Below are positions 26,016 through 36,100 of a stretch of DNA of 64,000 bases, in pieces; positions within the stretch are counted from its first letter, which is position 1, and each line of letters opens with the position of its first letter. The DNA lies in contig JADHSM010000004.1 in assembly GCA_016776905.1 (NCBI GenBank), positions 1 to 64,000 on the forward strand. Reading direction: 5' to 3'. Origin of the DNA: Planctomycetota bacterium (GTDB lineage: Bacteria > Planctomycetota > UBA8108 > UBA1146). The position numbers and the translations under genes are program-made. The notes beneath the pieces were generated by a model, which did no database searches, was not told where the DNA came from, and was given only the letters and a program-made list of their open reading frames with translations.

Positions 26016-27404
26016 CTAGAGTCCCCTTTTATCGAGTCTGTGGCGGAGCGCTCCTCGGGTTAACCCGAGTAATCGGGCCACTTCAGATACGTTTCCTCCA
26101 GTGAAATCGAGAGCTTGCTCTAAAAGTCGGGTTTCGACTTCTGCCAATGTGCAGCTCCCATTTTCAAAGTCGAATGAGATTCTGTCGGGAGTCATGGGCG
26201 GAGGAGCGGCAGATCCTCCCGCTGCATCTTGAAGATCCAGTGAGGGCGAGGCCAAAGTCTCCTGATTCGAAATCAGGACCATTCTTTCAACGGTATGGGC
26301 TAATTCTCGGACATTTCCAGGCCATCCATATTGGCGCAGTTCGGTCCGGACCTCATCGGGGATGCTCAGCGACTCTTTCCTATATTTTTTTCCATGAATG
26401 GCAACGAAGTGATCAATCAACAAGTCGAGGTCTCGACCCCTCTCTCTGAGAGCCGGGAGAGTAATTGAGACCACTTTGAGACGATAGTAGAGATCAGACC
26501 TGAAAGTGCCGTCTCTTGACGCTTGTTCCAGATTCTGATTCGTGGCGGCAATGATGCGTACGTCTGCAGAATATTCACGAGTTCCACCGACCCGTCGTAC
26601 CTTTTTTGTCTCCAAAACATTGAGCAGCTTAGTTTGCATTTCAAGAGGCATGTCGCCGATTTCGTCGAGGAAAATCGTTCCGCCAGCGGCAACCTCAAAC
26701 AAGCCCTGTTTCTGTTGAGAAGCGCCTGTAAATGAGCCTTTCTCGTGACCAAACAGTTCGCTCTCGATGAGATCTTTGGGTAGACCACTACAATTGACTT
26801 GGAGAAATGGGAACCGGGAAAGACTTCCTTTTTCATGAATGTATCGTGCCAATAGATCTTTACCGACACCGGTCTCACCGCCGAGTAATATGGTGGGAAG
26901 CTCAGCAGCATTATCGATGGGAATCTTGGACAATTGTTCTACGACTTCGAGAACTCTCTTAATAGGTTCACACTCGCCAACAATCGTTTTACGTTCAGTG
27001 AGTGCAGACACCCTTTCGTGGGCATCTACCAGTCTTCTCATCTCGGCGTTTTCAAGTTCACGCTCCACTACGAGATTCAGTTCTTCTAGGTCCAAGGGCT
27101 TTTCAAGATAATCGAGAGCGCCTTCTTTCATGGCCTCGACAGCGCTGTCCACTGACGCAAAGGCTGTGACCATGAGGACAGGGACTTCCGGAAGTTCGGC
27201 TCTGAGGCTACGAAGTACTTCTAGACCATCAATGTCTGGGAGTTGAACATCAAGAATCGCCATATCTATCGACTCATTCTTGATGATTCTTAGAGCTTCT
27301 GCTCCGGTCTCTGCAGGTAGGCAACGGTGACCACCTCTTCCCAACTCAAGGGAGAGTGATTGAAGCAATGGAATCTCATCGTCAAGGATAAGTATCTGTG
27401 CCAT
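26016..27404 (-). CDS. NtrC-family sigma-54-dependent response regulator
   Basis: Activator of 462 aa. The receiver domain (1-120) has acidic pair Asp8/Asp9, phospho-acceptor Asp52 in ILDVQLP and the conserved Lys in LEKPLDL. The AAA+ domain (about 145-370) has Walker A GETGVGKD, the sigma-54-contact loop as GSFTGA, and Walker B GTIFLDEIG. The C-terminus is a Fis-type helix-turn-helix (EVARLLGLTRGALRHRLDKRGL). The loop reads GSFTGA rather than the commoner GAFTGA, a variant seen in working activators. It is 9 nt downstream of the histidine kinase gene, its likely partner. The only good sigma-54 promoter seen here is about 200 bp beyond its stop, in front of the export operon, which makes that operon its most likely target. 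Confidence 0.95.
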   Translation of the reverse strand: MAQILILDDEIPLLQSLSLELGRGGHRCLPAETGAEALRIIKNESIDMAILDVQLPDIDGLEVLRSLRAELPEVPVLMVTAFASVDSAVEAMKEGALDYLEKPLDLEELNLVVERELENAEMRRLVDAHERVSALTERKTIVGECEPIKRVLEVVEQLSKIPIDNAAELPTILLGGETGVGKDLLARYIHEKGSLSRFPFLQVNCSGLPKDLIESELFGHEKGSFTGASQQKQGLFEVAAGGTIFLDEIGDMPLEMQTKLLNVLETKKVRRVGGTREYSADVRIIAATNQNLEQASRDGTFRSDLYYRLKVVSITLPALRERGRDLDLLIDHFVAIHGKKYRKESLSIPDEVRTELRQYGWPGNVRELAHTVERMVLISNQETLASPSLDLQDAAGGSAAPPPMTPDRISFDFENGSCTLAEVETRLLEQALDFTGGNVSEVARLLGLTRGALRHRLDKRGL

Positions 27405-27413
27405 TGAACTTAC

Positions 27414-28877
27414 CTATTCTTCCTTTGGGAACATTTTTGAATTGATGGGGATCACGAGAGCAAAACTGCTTCCGACACCTGCTTCAGATTCAACATTTAT
27501 CTGACCCCCATGGCTAGCCATGATACGTTGAGTCAGTGACAGGCCTAATCCTAGTCCAGATTTCTTAGTTGTGAAGTATGGCTTGAACAGATTCGCAAGT
27601 GTTTCCTGAGTCATGCCATGGCCATTATCGACAACTGTTATGTGAATCCGATCTCTATCGTACTGGCCACTGAGAGATACCGCACCTCCGGGGTCACAGG
27701 ATTCGATGGCATTGTTGAGGAGAACAAGGATCGACTGTTCAACCTTTCGACCGTCCATCTGAACTACCGGTAGATTTTGGTCGAGCTGCCAAGTGACTTT
27801 GACTTGTCTTTTTTCCGCATAACCTAAGACTGCTTCGCAAACCTGCGGCAGGCGATCTGTAAGGTTTACCGTCTCTACCGTAAGCCTGATAGGCTTGAGA
27901 CCTTTTAAGAGGTCTTTGAGCCAGCGATCAGCCCTGTCGACAGTTTGTAAGATTTGTTTGAGTGAACCCGAAGCATCGGGTTCTGGGTCTGACCGCATTT
28001 TGTTTTGAGCGAGAGCACGGATACTCCCGAGTGGATTTCTGAGATTATGGGCAATGGTTGCAGTCATTTCTCCAACAGCGGCTAGTCGTTCTTTATCGAC
28101 CAATTTTTCCTGAGAGGTTGCAATCTCTTTGGACATCGATTCTACGTCTCTTGCCAATTGTCCCAATTCTCCTTGTGAGGAAATCGGGATGATCTCGCCA
28201 TATCTTCCATTTGAGATCTCGCGAGTCGCTTTGGATAGAAGTTCCAGTGGGTTAACGATCCAGCGTCCTATCAGGACATAAAAGACGAAACCAAAGAGAA
28301 TTAGTGAAATACTGGTCGTTTGGAAAATCAACTTCACTCGGGAAGAGTTCAGTTGAGAAGCAATCTCAAGTTCATTGCTTCTACCTTGGAGAAGTTGCTC
28401 CAGAGTTTGCATCGCCTCTGTGATATCGGGGATTAATCGAGTTTTGAGCCAACGCTTCGGTAGATCCAGGTTTTTAGATTGAGCACCTTCTTCATCCAGG
28501 TATCTCAATGCTCGAGTGACTGCTCTGGAAAAGTCTGTGACTGGACGAGAGAGTCGTTTCATCGCCGCTTGGAAAAGCTGATCTTCTTCTGGGTTCTCAT
28601 CTTGCATCCTCGAGAGGATGGAACGGCACTCTTGGAGCCTATCTAGGAAGACTTTTCGCTCCTTGTTTCCCCATGATTGCAAATCTTCTATCTCTGAACT
28701 CGCCTCAAGTAGCAAGTCTCTGACTTTACCCACTTCTATTAATCGGCTTCGTCCACTGGAGCCTTCTTGAATCGCATTATCGAGGTCATGAATAACGATG
28801 AGTGCGAGAGCACCTGCTCCGAAGAACACGCTGAGTAGTGCGATGAAGAGAAGCCTGAGGCGGTCGCGAATCAACAT
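27414..28877 (-). CDS. Membrane histidine kinase with HAMP domain
   Basis: Sensor kinase of 487 aa. Transmembrane helix 1 (about 8-29), a mostly alpha-helical periplasmic region (about 30-183), helix 2 (about 185-204), HAMP (about 205-258), a HisKA domain with phospho-accepting His277 in IAHNLRNP, and a HATPase domain with N-box NNAIESC, VVDNGHGM (G1) and GLGLGLSLT (G2). The H-box has Asn after His instead of the usual Glu (AHNLRNP), a variant known among NtrB-like kinases. The gene follows a beta-helix lipoprotein gene by 4 nt and precedes its regulator by 9 nt. That suggests the periplasmic lipoprotein and the kinase detect the same signal, though nothing here proves it. Confidence 0.93.
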   Translation of the reverse strand: MLIRDRLRLLFIALLSVFFGAGALALIVIHDLDNAIQEGSSGRSRLIEVGKVRDLLLEASSEIEDLQSWGNKERKVFLDRLQECRSILSRMQDENPEEDQLFQAAMKRLSRPVTDFSRAVTRALRYLDEEGAQSKNLDLPKRWLKTRLIPDITEAMQTLEQLLQGRSNELEIASQLNSSRVKLIFQTTSISLILFGFVFYVLIGRWIVNPLELLSKATREISNGRYGEIIPISSQGELGQLARDVESMSKEIATSQEKLVDKERLAAVGEMTATIAHNLRNPLGSIRALAQNKMRSDPEPDASGSLKQILQTVDRADRWLKDLLKGLKPIRLTVETVNLTDRLPQVCEAVLGYAEKRQVKVTWQLDQNLPVVQMDGRKVEQSILVLLNNAIESCDPGGAVSLSGQYDRDRIHITVVDNGHGMTQETLANLFKPYFTTKKSGLGLGLSLTQRIMASHGGQINVESEAGVGSSFALVIPINSKMFPKEE

Positions 28878-28881
28878 AGAA

Positions 28882-31296
28882 TCATTCCTTCACCGTCAGA
28901 TTCCAGGTGTAACGGAATTGACGTTCAGGAAAGTTTTGATGTTCAGGAATTGTAATGATGATTTCAAGGAAGCCTGATAGGGAATCTGAATCATTCATGG
29001 TTACGTTCAGAAGTTCGTCGACAACTTGCAGGCTCACTTCAACTGGAACTCCATTCAATTGGGCGAGAACTTGCGGCTTTGCTTCGCTTCCTGAGAGTAC
29101 AAAGGACCAGCTCTGTGAGCTTGAGGGTGTCAACTCACCGAGAGGAGGAGTCAGTCCGATAATTTGATCAGCTCTGAACAACTCTTGATGCGAATGTGAG
29201 TTTATCTGGTGAGACAGGAAGTCTGAATTCGGTAAACGTCCGATATCAAACCATGCAGGGAGAGCTTCCAGAGAAGGAAAGAGACTTTCCGATTTTGATA
29301 AGTAATAGGTGTTTCCTACTTTGAGTTCGCCTTCTCCACTGAGAAGTAGTTTTAGCGGAGAGGTTGATTCTGTGACAAAGGAAAGAGTTGTTGAATTTTG
29401 AGTGGGGTTCAAGAGGTAGCCCGCTTTAGGGAATTGTTGAGAGCTACCGTCTTCGGAAGTGATCCGTCTCTCTGTATTGGATACCTTCTCGGTCGACGAA
29501 ATCTTGATGGCCACGGGGCCCAAATCCGTAGGAGCAGTGAGACCCGAATCATGGATAGTGAGGTTTTCCGAAACGGGTCCCGTCAAGATGGTGCAGTCGG
29601 TAAGGAGTCCTTTGGAGGGGGAGTTGTCCTTGAGGCTCACAGCAGGGGCTTTATTCCCTCCGAATGAGCAACGTTGAACCTCTAACATTCCTATTCCATC
29701 GAGACGAATCCCATTTCCGCTTTGAAGAAATAGTTTCGAGTCGATGACTCTCACCAGAGGTCGAGCAGAATCTCCGGTTATGAAAACCCCGGCTTCTCCA
29801 CGGTTGCTTAGAATCTCGCACCCCTGAATCGAGTAGTCACCTAAAGCATCCACGTCGAGATGAACTCCGGATCTTAAATTGTCCCTGATGGATGAAGATT
29901 CAATCCGTGTGCGCATATCGATGAGATTTTCATCGGTATAGCGAATGTCTAGACTGATGCCGTGGTCTCCATTCGCGTGGCAGTCGATGCCTCGAAGTCC
30001 AATGCGAACACGCGGAGGGTCGTTACTATCGACCTTTTTCTGACCTGTTATTCGAATATTGAGACCGATATCTCCATTCCCAGAGATTTGGTTTCGCTGT
30101 AGGTCCAGTCGAGTTTTTCCACCGCTTCGAGTCGAGAGCGAGGGAGCAGAGATTCCGCTTTGAGCATTGTTGAGAAAAAGGCTTTCTCGAATGGAGAGAT
30201 CAACAAAGCCCTCTATTCGCAGCCCATCACCCCGGTTTTCAGAAACCCTACAACTCAATATAGAGCCGCTTGCTTCGCCTCCGTCGTCGTCATCCGTTTC
30301 AATTTGAATCCCTTTGTCGGCAAAGTTCCGAATTTCGCAATTGGAAATTCGAATAACGCAGTCGTCTGCCATGATGGCTCTGCGTGCAGTTCCCGATCCT
30401 TCAAATGAAAAGCCATCAATCGCGACGAGTGACTCTCCTGGGGGAAGAATGATCGTGTCTTTATGAGGTTCACCCAGAAGCCGGGTCTTATGTTTTTTAG
30501 GGTCAGGAAGTGTGGTGAAATCGTCTGAGAATCCACCAAATATACTCATGCCGTCAAACAACAGAAATCGCTCAGCATAGCTACCTTCACAAACATAAAT
30601 ATTTACACCCGGCATACCGATAGCAGCGCCTATTGCTTCGTCGATAGTCTTGAATGCTGAAGGGGGCTGTAATCCCGTTCCCGAATCAGAGACCGAATCA
30701 TTAACATATCGCACAGGGTTCGGGACAGCGGCCCATTCATTTTCGTTAGTGTCAACTTTTCCTAATTCATCCACGCAGCGCACGACTGCATGAATTACTT
30801 GTCCATTATTCAAGTCGGTGACCCTGCAAAAGTTTACGCCGGGTTCGGTGACGAATTGTGGTTGGGCGCTGAAGTCCTGTTTCCCAGATTTGGTTGAAGT
30901 GAAGACTTGGTATCGAAGGTTTTCAGAAGACGTGTGGTCGTCAACACCAGACTCCCATTGGATGATGATTTCACCATCCCCAGGAAGTAATTGTTGAATC
31001 CCCATGAATAGGGGTTGGGATTCATCCTTGAGTCGAGCCTCAGCAGAGCCACGTATCTTTGGCTCTGAAGAAGGTCGAATGATGCGGGTTCCTTGTGCTG
31101 AGGATTCGGGAGCATCAGTTTCAAGTGAAGAGGGAGATGTGTTGGTGGTAGGAGAAGATTCCGAAGCCGGCGTACAGCCTGAAAAAATGGCTACAAAGAT
31201 AGCGATTGCGAAGGTCAGCCCTGCACCTGATCGGTGAAGGACCCACTTTCCGCATAATCTGCGTACCGGTCTTAGGGACGGACCTATTAGGATCAA
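28882..31296 (-). CDS. Beta-helix lipoprotein co-transcribed with the two-component system
   Basis: Predicted lipoprotein of 804 aa. I place the start at TTG 31296: it is preceded by GGGAG 6 nt away and gives a signal peptide with arginines, a hydrophobic core and lipobox FSGC about 40 residues in. A GTG at 31449 would extend the N-terminus and overlap the upstream gene by 77 nt. Domains: low-complexity Ser/Thr/Pro linker, an FN3-like domain, then PVRYVNDS, VNIYVCEGSY and IFGGFSDDF and about 350 residues of beta-helix coils (SILSCRVSENRGDGL, SIRESLFLNNAQSGI and related turns). A C-terminal beta-sandwich completes it. The layout matches the lipoprotein at 13272-16013, its paralogue in the export operon. 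Location next to the kinase suggests a polysaccharide-binding sensor accessory role. Confidence 0.72.
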   Translation of the reverse strand: MILIGPSLRPVRRLCGKWVLHRSGAGLTFAIAIFVAIFSGCTPASESSPTTNTSPSSLETDAPESSAQGTRIIRPSSEPKIRGSAEARLKDESQPLFMGIQQLLPGDGEIIIQWESGVDDHTSSENLRYQVFTSTKSGKQDFSAQPQFVTEPGVNFCRVTDLNNGQVIHAVVRCVDELGKVDTNENEWAAVPNPVRYVNDSVSDSGTGLQPPSAFKTIDEAIGAAIGMPGVNIYVCEGSYAERFLLFDGMSIFGGFSDDFTTLPDPKKHKTRLLGEPHKDTIILPPGESLVAIDGFSFEGSGTARRAIMADDCVIRISNCEIRNFADKGIQIETDDDDGGEASGSILSCRVSENRGDGLRIEGFVDLSIRESLFLNNAQSGISAPSLSTRSGGKTRLDLQRNQISGNGDIGLNIRITGQKKVDSNDPPRVRIGLRGIDCHANGDHGISLDIRYTDENLIDMRTRIESSSIRDNLRSGVHLDVDALGDYSIQGCEILSNRGEAGVFITGDSARPLVRVIDSKLFLQSGNGIRLDGIGMLEVQRCSFGGNKAPAVSLKDNSPSKGLLTDCTILTGPVSENLTIHDSGLTAPTDLGPVAIKISSTEKVSNTERRITSEDGSSQQFPKAGYLLNPTQNSTTLSFVTESTSPLKLLLSGEGELKVGNTYYLSKSESLFPSLEALPAWFDIGRLPNSDFLSHQINSHSHQELFRADQIIGLTPPLGELTPSSSQSWSFVLSGSEAKPQVLAQLNGVPVEVSLQVVDELLNVTMNDSDSLSGFLEIIITIPEHQNFPERQFRYTWNLTVKE

Positions 31297-31372
31297 CTCG
31301 CTCTCCCTCACAAGAGTGAAAGTCTCATTCTCCCAATAGTTTACAACATCTAAGCGAACCCGTCTTGCGAGG

Positions 31373-32674
31373 TCATTCCGAAACCGCAAGACCAATCCTG
31401 TTGACCTCTTCAAGACTGCCTGAGCCGTCTGAAATTTGGGGATCGCCACTGTAGTAAAGGAGCAACCTATTGAGGTCAGGTTCGGAGTCTGTGAGAGGAT
31501 CAGGGTCCCTGAGAGCGATGTGCGGGTGCTTCACGTCATCCGAGTCAAACGTCACAGGGATAAAGTTGTCACTAGAGGGGGAGATGACGGGGACGGCATA
31601 TCCACTCCAACTGAAGCCATCGATACTGTTCGAGTATCCGATAAAGGAGTCATTATCGGAGGATAGTTGTTGCCCCTCGTAAAAGAGGTGCCACTCAACA
31701 ATATTGTCGAGGCTGTCTCTCTCTATTTCAAAAGTTGGGGAACGCACTGCGAAGTCATCGAAGGCTCCGGGGCCGCCACTGAAGATCGGACCCGCGTCCA
31801 CACCGGTGAGAGCTCCATCGGTCACTGTCCAAGCCAAACCATTCGAAGAAGTGGCCATCCCGATGACTGCACTTCCGTCGGTTCTTACCGCTTCGAAGAC
31901 CATTCGATATTCAAGAGGTTCTGTTCCAACACTGACTTGAATGACTTCTGGATCTGAAATCCGAAAGACATCGCCGAATGATGGTCCGACCTCTAGTCCT
32001 ATGCAAAGAGCGGGTGTGGTCCAGGTGATTCCATCTGCAGACTGACACGTGAGTGTCGCACTCAATTGGCCCGCTATTCCATATGTGCCTTCAAACCACA
32101 TCAGGTATCTTCCCGAAACTCCTGCTGGAACAGATTTGTCTAGGATGACGGATGGGTCTGTCACATTAAAAGCGGTCTCAAGAAAACCCCCAAATTCTAA
32201 CTGCGGAAGTTCAGCGGCTGTCAGAACCTGGGTCCTCGATCCGAGGATGGGATCAAAGTTGTATTCATCGGAAGTGACCAAGCCGATGCTGTTTTCAAAG
32301 GTGGCGCCATCGGTGGCTTCATAAAAGAGCATGTATCGATCGCAACTGGTGCACAGACCTGTGACAGGGTCATTAATAATTCTGCCGGGATCATCCACCA
32401 TGCAAGGACTGTCGACTTCAAAATAATCAAAATCTGAGGACACTGCCGCAGGATCTGCTGTGAACCGGTCATTCAGAATTGGAGAGATGAAGTCATTTGG
32501 AGGATCGGGTCTGTTCTTTGAGAACACGATGACAGGAGCAGGGCTTCCTGCTGTTCCTCCGCCACCTCCGCAACCAGAAACAATTCCAAGACAAATGAAG
32601 AGGAAGATCCACATGGTAAGAGAAGGTATCGAAAACGCTGGAGACTTCGAGATACAGCGATGTTTCTGAATCAT
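31373..32674 (-). CDS. Lipoprotein with five-bladed beta-propeller-like repeats
   Basis: Predicted lipoprotein of 433 aa; signal peptide ending in IVSGC followed by a GGGGG linker. The mature protein has recurring blades, each with an aromatic strand: RYMLFYEATDG, RYLMWFEGTYG, YRMVFEAVRTD, WHLFYEGQQL and RLLLYYSGDP, each followed by a strand of the type IGLVTSDE, ADGITW or SNGLAW. This pattern is common to secreted five-bladed propellers related to GH32/GH43/GH130 proteins, but I cannot place catalytic residues. ATG 32674 is preceded by AAAGG 7 nt away; an upstream start at 32713 lacks this. It is probably the first gene of the unit leading to the kinase and regulator. Confidence 0.7.
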   Translation of the reverse strand: MIQKHRCISKSPAFSIPSLTMWIFLFICLGIVSGCGGGGGTAGSPAPVIVFSKNRPDPPNDFISPILNDRFTADPAAVSSDFDYFEVDSPCMVDDPGRIINDPVTGLCTSCDRYMLFYEATDGATFENSIGLVTSDEYNFDPILGSRTQVLTAAELPQLEFGGFLETAFNVTDPSVILDKSVPAGVSGRYLMWFEGTYGIAGQLSATLTCQSADGITWTTPALCIGLEVGPSFGDVFRISDPEVIQVSVGTEPLEYRMVFEAVRTDGSAVIGMATSSNGLAWTVTDGALTGVDAGPIFSGGPGAFDDFAVRSPTFEIERDSLDNIVEWHLFYEGQQLSSDNDSFIGYSNSIDGFSWSGYAVPVISPSSDNFIPVTFDSDDVKHPHIALRDPDPLTDSEPDLNRLLLYYSGDPQISDGSGSLEEVNRIGLAVSE

Positions 32675-33128
32675 CGTCGGCCTTTCAACAGGTTTTGCCT
32701 GTAGGTTGTGCACTGCGATTTTCCGAGCTCCAGGTCATTGTAAACGATGCTCAAAAGATCCTGAGAGACTACTGGGGGGTTACAGAATCGGTTTTATCCT
32801 CTTTCCCCTGATACCCTTGTAGCAGAATACTTTCACATATGGGACAGCACTATCGGAAATTAACTCCAACCTTGACTGGTATGACAGGATTGACAGTTCC
32901 TCGTCGGGATTCCTTTGTGTTGTAATGTTTATACTTCTGCGAAGATGCGTAGGATTAGAAGTGTCGATGCTTCCCGCTTGGTAATGAGTGTTTCATTCGC
33001 TCTTTCCCAGCAAGTATATTGGGGGTAGCCATGACTTTTATTATTGAGGGCGCGAGCAATATGGCTCATGCCATCGACCTTTTTATTAATAGGGTATGAA
33101 TGATAAATCCAAAAATTTGGGAGTTGAG
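32675..33128. other. Divergent intergenic region
   Basis: 454 bp between the start of the propeller lipoprotein gene (minus) and the subtilase gene (plus). It is AT-richer than its flanks and must hold promoters for both directions. I see no -24/-12 site, strong -35/-10 pair, tRNA or long hairpin, and no credible small gene. Confidence 0.5.
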
Positions 33129-36100
33129 ATGACAGCCACAGGGTTGAAATACTACGCAGCAATAATATTGAGTGTATTTATCTCTTCGGGTGTGTGGGCT
33201 CAAATCCCTTTCGAATCGTCGGGGACTCCCAGTACCATGTCATATTACTGGGGAGATCAGCGCGTAAAATTGACAGTCAATCCGGGACAGTTTGCGCTCT
33301 ATATTCCTCCTTCGAGTGAAGATGACGCGCCGGTGAAATTGAATCGATTACTAGAATCTCAGGGAATCGTTCTTGCCGAAGAATTGATCGAAGAGACGCC
33401 ATATCCTGGTTTGGTGTTCATTAAAGACCTGAACGGGGATTTGTTTCAATCCCTCAGTAAGTTGGAGTCAGGTTGGGTTTCTCCCTGCCTGGATTACAGA
33501 GGTAAGCTCCACATTCCAACTCAGCAATTTCTCGTCAGTCTGACCAGTTATGAATCAAGCGTATACCAAAGGTTTGTAGATAATTCGGGCCTTCGATTGA
33601 TCCGTGAATTTTCCTCAACGAAACCTCTCTTCCTTGTCGAAACAAATCATGCACCCATAGATTTTGAATCTGCCTTAGAAGAAATCTCTTCTATTGAGGG
33701 TGTGGCTTCTGTCAGTCCCAATTTCATCATGCATCTCAAGGGGATGGCGGCTCCAAATGATCCTGGGTATTCCTCCCAATGGCATTTGAACAACACCGGG
33801 CAACAAGGAACTTTGGGAGTCGACATCGAAGCGGAATCCGCATGGGGAATTGCAACGGGTGGCGCTAATGTCGTCATTGCAATTATCGATGAGGGTGTTG
33901 ATGTCAATCATGAAGACCTTGCTCCAAACATTGTTGCCGGCCACGACTCTGTCACGATTCAGGCCAGTCCCGGGGGTATTCCGGGTAATTGTGACGTGAA
34001 TGATTCGCATGGTACAGGCTGTGCAGGACTTGCCGCAGCCCGTGGTAACAACGGGATCGGAATCTCGGGAGTGGCATGGAATGCTCAGATACAACCCGTG
34101 AGATTGGGATTCGGAAATCATTGGACACAAAATGATTGGATCATAGATTCACTGACATGGTCCACGGATAACGGCGCAGATATCCTGTCAAATTCGTGGG
34201 GTGGTGGTGCTCCTAGTACCGCAGAATCCAACACTATGGATTACGCGCTGAGCGTGGGGCGAAATGGTCTCGGTTGCCTGCTGGTGTTTGCGAGTGGCAA
34301 TGAGAGTGCCGGTGTCAGTTTCCCTGCGGCGTACTCTCAAACAGTGGCTGTGGGAGCTTCGAGTCCTTGCGATGAGATCAAGTCGATATCCTCATGTGAT
34401 GGAGAAAACTTTTGGGGTTCCAACACAGGGCCTCAACAGTCGGTTGTTGCTCCTGGGGTATTGATGGTGACCACAGACATCACAGGGCCTTCAGGAATGG
34501 TCAATGGTGATTATACCTCCTCGTTCAATGGAACCTCTTCAGCGACTCCCGTAGTTGCTGGAGCGCTTGCAGTTATTTTGTCTCATGATCCGACTCTTTC
34601 CGCTGCCACGGCCGTAGATATATTGCAAATCGCAGCAGACGACCAAGTCGGACCTACTGGACAGGACGGACCTGGATTCGATGATAATTTTGGACATGGA
34701 CGCCTGAATCTTGCCAACATGCTTGCACTGATGGGGGGACCTGCTTCTCCGACGAATCTGGCATGCTCTGAGACAGGTGCTGGAGTACAAATCAGTTGGA
34801 CACCCGGAGAGACCTATGATCAGGTCGTCGTGAGAAGAGATGGTGTACTTCTTTCCACACTGGGAGGGAATGCCACGGGATTCCTCGATGTGAATACCCC
34901 AGCGGGGCAGCACACTTGGGAAATTCAAGGCTTCGTTGGAGGAACTCCGAGTTTGAGTGTGAACTGCTCGTTGTTCCTAATTGGAAATGCAAAAGATCTG
35001 ATCTGGTCACCCGGAACAGGCACCGTGAATTCTGGCCTGAACTTTGGGAATGACCTCGTCCAGACAGGCAGAGAAGCCATACTCACCAGCAATCTATCAG
35101 CCTTTCAAGACTTGGATGTTTTCGACAGGATCTGGGTGATGTTGGGAATGTACCCAAACAACCACCAGATATCAGAGGCAGAATCTGCGTCCCTTGTGAC
35201 CTTCCTCACCAATGGCGTCGGTGGAAAAGCCATTTATATGGAGGGTGGAGATACTTGGTTCTTTGATCCTCAGAGACCCATTCATGCACAGTTTGGAATC
35301 ACCGCAACATCCGATGGAGCCAGTGTCGATGATTTGGCAACGGTGACAGGCTTTGCAACCACAGGCTGTGATCTATCGGGTCTCTCATTGACTTATACGG
35401 GTGAAAATAGTTGGGTCGATCGTATCTCCGCGAATGTCGGCTCTGCTGTTGTTCAGTCGAACGAAACTCCCGCATATGATGTCGCTATCTATAGAGAAAA
35501 CGGCGGACAATTGACTCTCGGTGTTTCTTACGAAAACGGTGGGCTCGTCGATGGCACCGGAACTCGATTACAATTGGTCGAAGCACTTCTGGCTTGTATG
35601 GGGGGCACTCTTATTGCTCCTACTGATCTGGCATGTTTGCCCAGTGGATCTTCGGTGACGCTGTCCTGGACGAACGCAGGAAACTGGGATTCGATAGAGG
35701 TGGTCACTGACGGAGGAACACCATTAGTGCTTCCCGCTTCTGCGACTACGACCACGATCAATGGTTTGGGGATCGGATCACATACCTTTGAGGTGAGTTC
35801 GATCATCGGTACAGAAGTTTCAATTCCGGCTGCTTGTTCGATTGGTATTGCACCGGATGGCCCTGCTAATATGAGTTGTACCCCATTGGGCTCGAACGTT
35901 CAGTTGTCATGGTCAAACCCAGTTGCTTACGATTCGATGGAGGTACTTAGAAACTCCAACGTGATCGCTAACCTCGTCGGGGCTCCGACTTCTTTTACCG
36001 ATATTGATCCCGGCAGTGGTACACACGGATATTTCGTCCGTGGACTCTTGAATGGAGTGGATAGTAATGCCTCCAGTTGCGGAGTCTTTATTCCTCCAAA

